Positions 63,688-64,000 of a stretch of 64,000 nt of DNA are shown here, piece after piece. The stretch's first letter is position 1, and every line of letters starts with the position of its first letter. Position numbers and translations under genes: made by a program. The DNA comes from Pseudomonas sp. GV071 (lineage in GTDB: Bacteria; Pseudomonadota; Gammaproteobacteria; Pseudomonadales; Pseudomonadaceae). The notes below the pieces were generated by a model. That model saw nothing but the letters and a program-made list of their open reading frames with translations, was not told the origin of the DNA and did no database searches. The stretch is from contig NZ_QAOJ01000002.1 in the NCBI RefSeq assembly GCF_003050835.1, positions 1 to 64,000 on the forward strand, in the 5' to 3' direction.

Positions 63688-63942
63688 TTACGGGCATTCC
63701 TCCGTGGCCGCCGCGGGCTGGTTATCGCCCTGCGCCGGCTGCGGCCGATGTTCTTCGTCGAAACGACGGTAGATCACCGCTGAGGTTTCTGCCCACCAGC
63801 TGGTTTGATAACAGCCCTGCTCGCCCGCCTGTTGCGCCTGAGTGGACGCCGTGGGCGTGACCTTTTGTGGCTCGGCGCTGCTGCAGCCCAGCATCAGCAG
63901 GGTGGCAGCAGCGGGAGCACTCAACCGGCCGTAGCGGTGCAT
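63688..63942 (-). CDS. Small lipoprotein-like hypothetical protein
   Basis: The 84-residue product has an N-terminal hydrophobic segment and a lipobox-like MLGCSS, followed by an Ala/Gln/Thr-rich mature part with CYQTSWWAETSAVIYRRFDE. I do not recognise it by function. It starts 9 nt after the pgk stop; a TTG four codons upstream (63,954) is a weak alternative. It probably lies in the same transcript as pgk and the following small genes. Confidence 0.65.
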   Translation of the reverse strand: MHRYGRLSAPAAATLLMLGCSSAEPQKVTPTASTQAQQAGEQGCYQTSWWAETSAVIYRRFDEEHRPQPAQGDNQPAAATEECP

Positions 63943-63950
63943 GGCTGGGC

Positions 63951-64000
63951 TCAAGCCTTGGCGCGCTGTTCGAGCACTTCCACGGCCGGCAGCACTTTGC
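63951..64000 (-). CDS. pgk: Phosphoglycerate kinase, C-terminal end (partial)
   Basis: Only the last 15 codons are in the window, reading KVLPAVEVLEQRAKA and then TGA. This matches the usual Pgk C-terminus of pseudomonads, and pgk lies upstream of fba in the same direction in P. aeruginosa. The rest of the gene is beyond the window edge. Confidence 0.75.
   Translation of the reverse strand, partial: KVLPAVEVLEQRAKA

Noticed and set aside
1..64000. CRISPR array, tRNA or rRNA genes, insertion sequences
   Set aside because: Reading both strands I saw no regular spaced repeats, no tRNA-like cloverleaf and no transposase frame. The repeats present are palindromic intergenic elements.

Overview
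The window is a GC-rich chromosomal segment whose gene content, order and intergenic palindromes point to a Pseudomonas of the fluorescens group. No rRNA, tRNA, CRISPR array, prophage or insertion sequence was recognised.

Positions 300-45,632 form a nearly complete catabolic island for quaternary amines. Reading by substrate: choline is imported by an ABC transporter (39,412-41,450) with tandem binding proteins (37,182 and 38,386) and oxidised by BetA and BetB under BetI (41,692-45,632). Carnitine enters via CaiX and is converted to betaine by CdhA, CdhC and CdhB (29,573-32,923), controlled by CdhR. Glycine betaine is demethylated by GbcAB (13,679-16,379), dimethylglycine by DgcAB with a dedicated electron-transfer flavoprotein (20,167-26,440), and sarcosine by the heterotetrameric oxidase SoxBDAG (2,730-8,132). 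Glycine passes through GlyA to serine, and the serine dehydratase (35,521) makes pyruvate. FdhA and PurU handle the released one-carbon units. GbdR (33,952) is the expected activator. Two tandem chemoreceptors, a threonine aldolase, a glutathione transferase and an unrecognised membrane protein are embedded in the island.

Positions 46,000-64,000 are mixed housekeeping and signalling genes: two tandem TorT-like periplasmic proteins, an MdtD-like exporter, an HD-GYP protein, the RNA helicase DbpA, a double-receiver GGEEF protein, an orphan solute-binding protein, a BaiN/HI0933-type flavoprotein, a YccS-like membrane protein, an HDOD protein, small hypotheticals, a PL7 alginate-lyase-like protein, and fba with three small lipoprotein genes and the 3' end of pgk.

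The intergenic space is crowded with palindromic repeats of at least five families. The most striking is a three-copy dispersed element (near 90-212, 32,950-33,230 and 45,700-45,985) whose hairpin stems change by compensatory substitution between copies. Other points worth attention are a renal-dipeptidase-like protein in the dimethylglycine operon that lacks most of the family's zinc ligands, a DgcA iron-sulfur motif with three cysteines where relatives have four, a sigma-54-like promoter before gbdR, and a 32-bp perfect inverted repeat next to a BetI-type operator.
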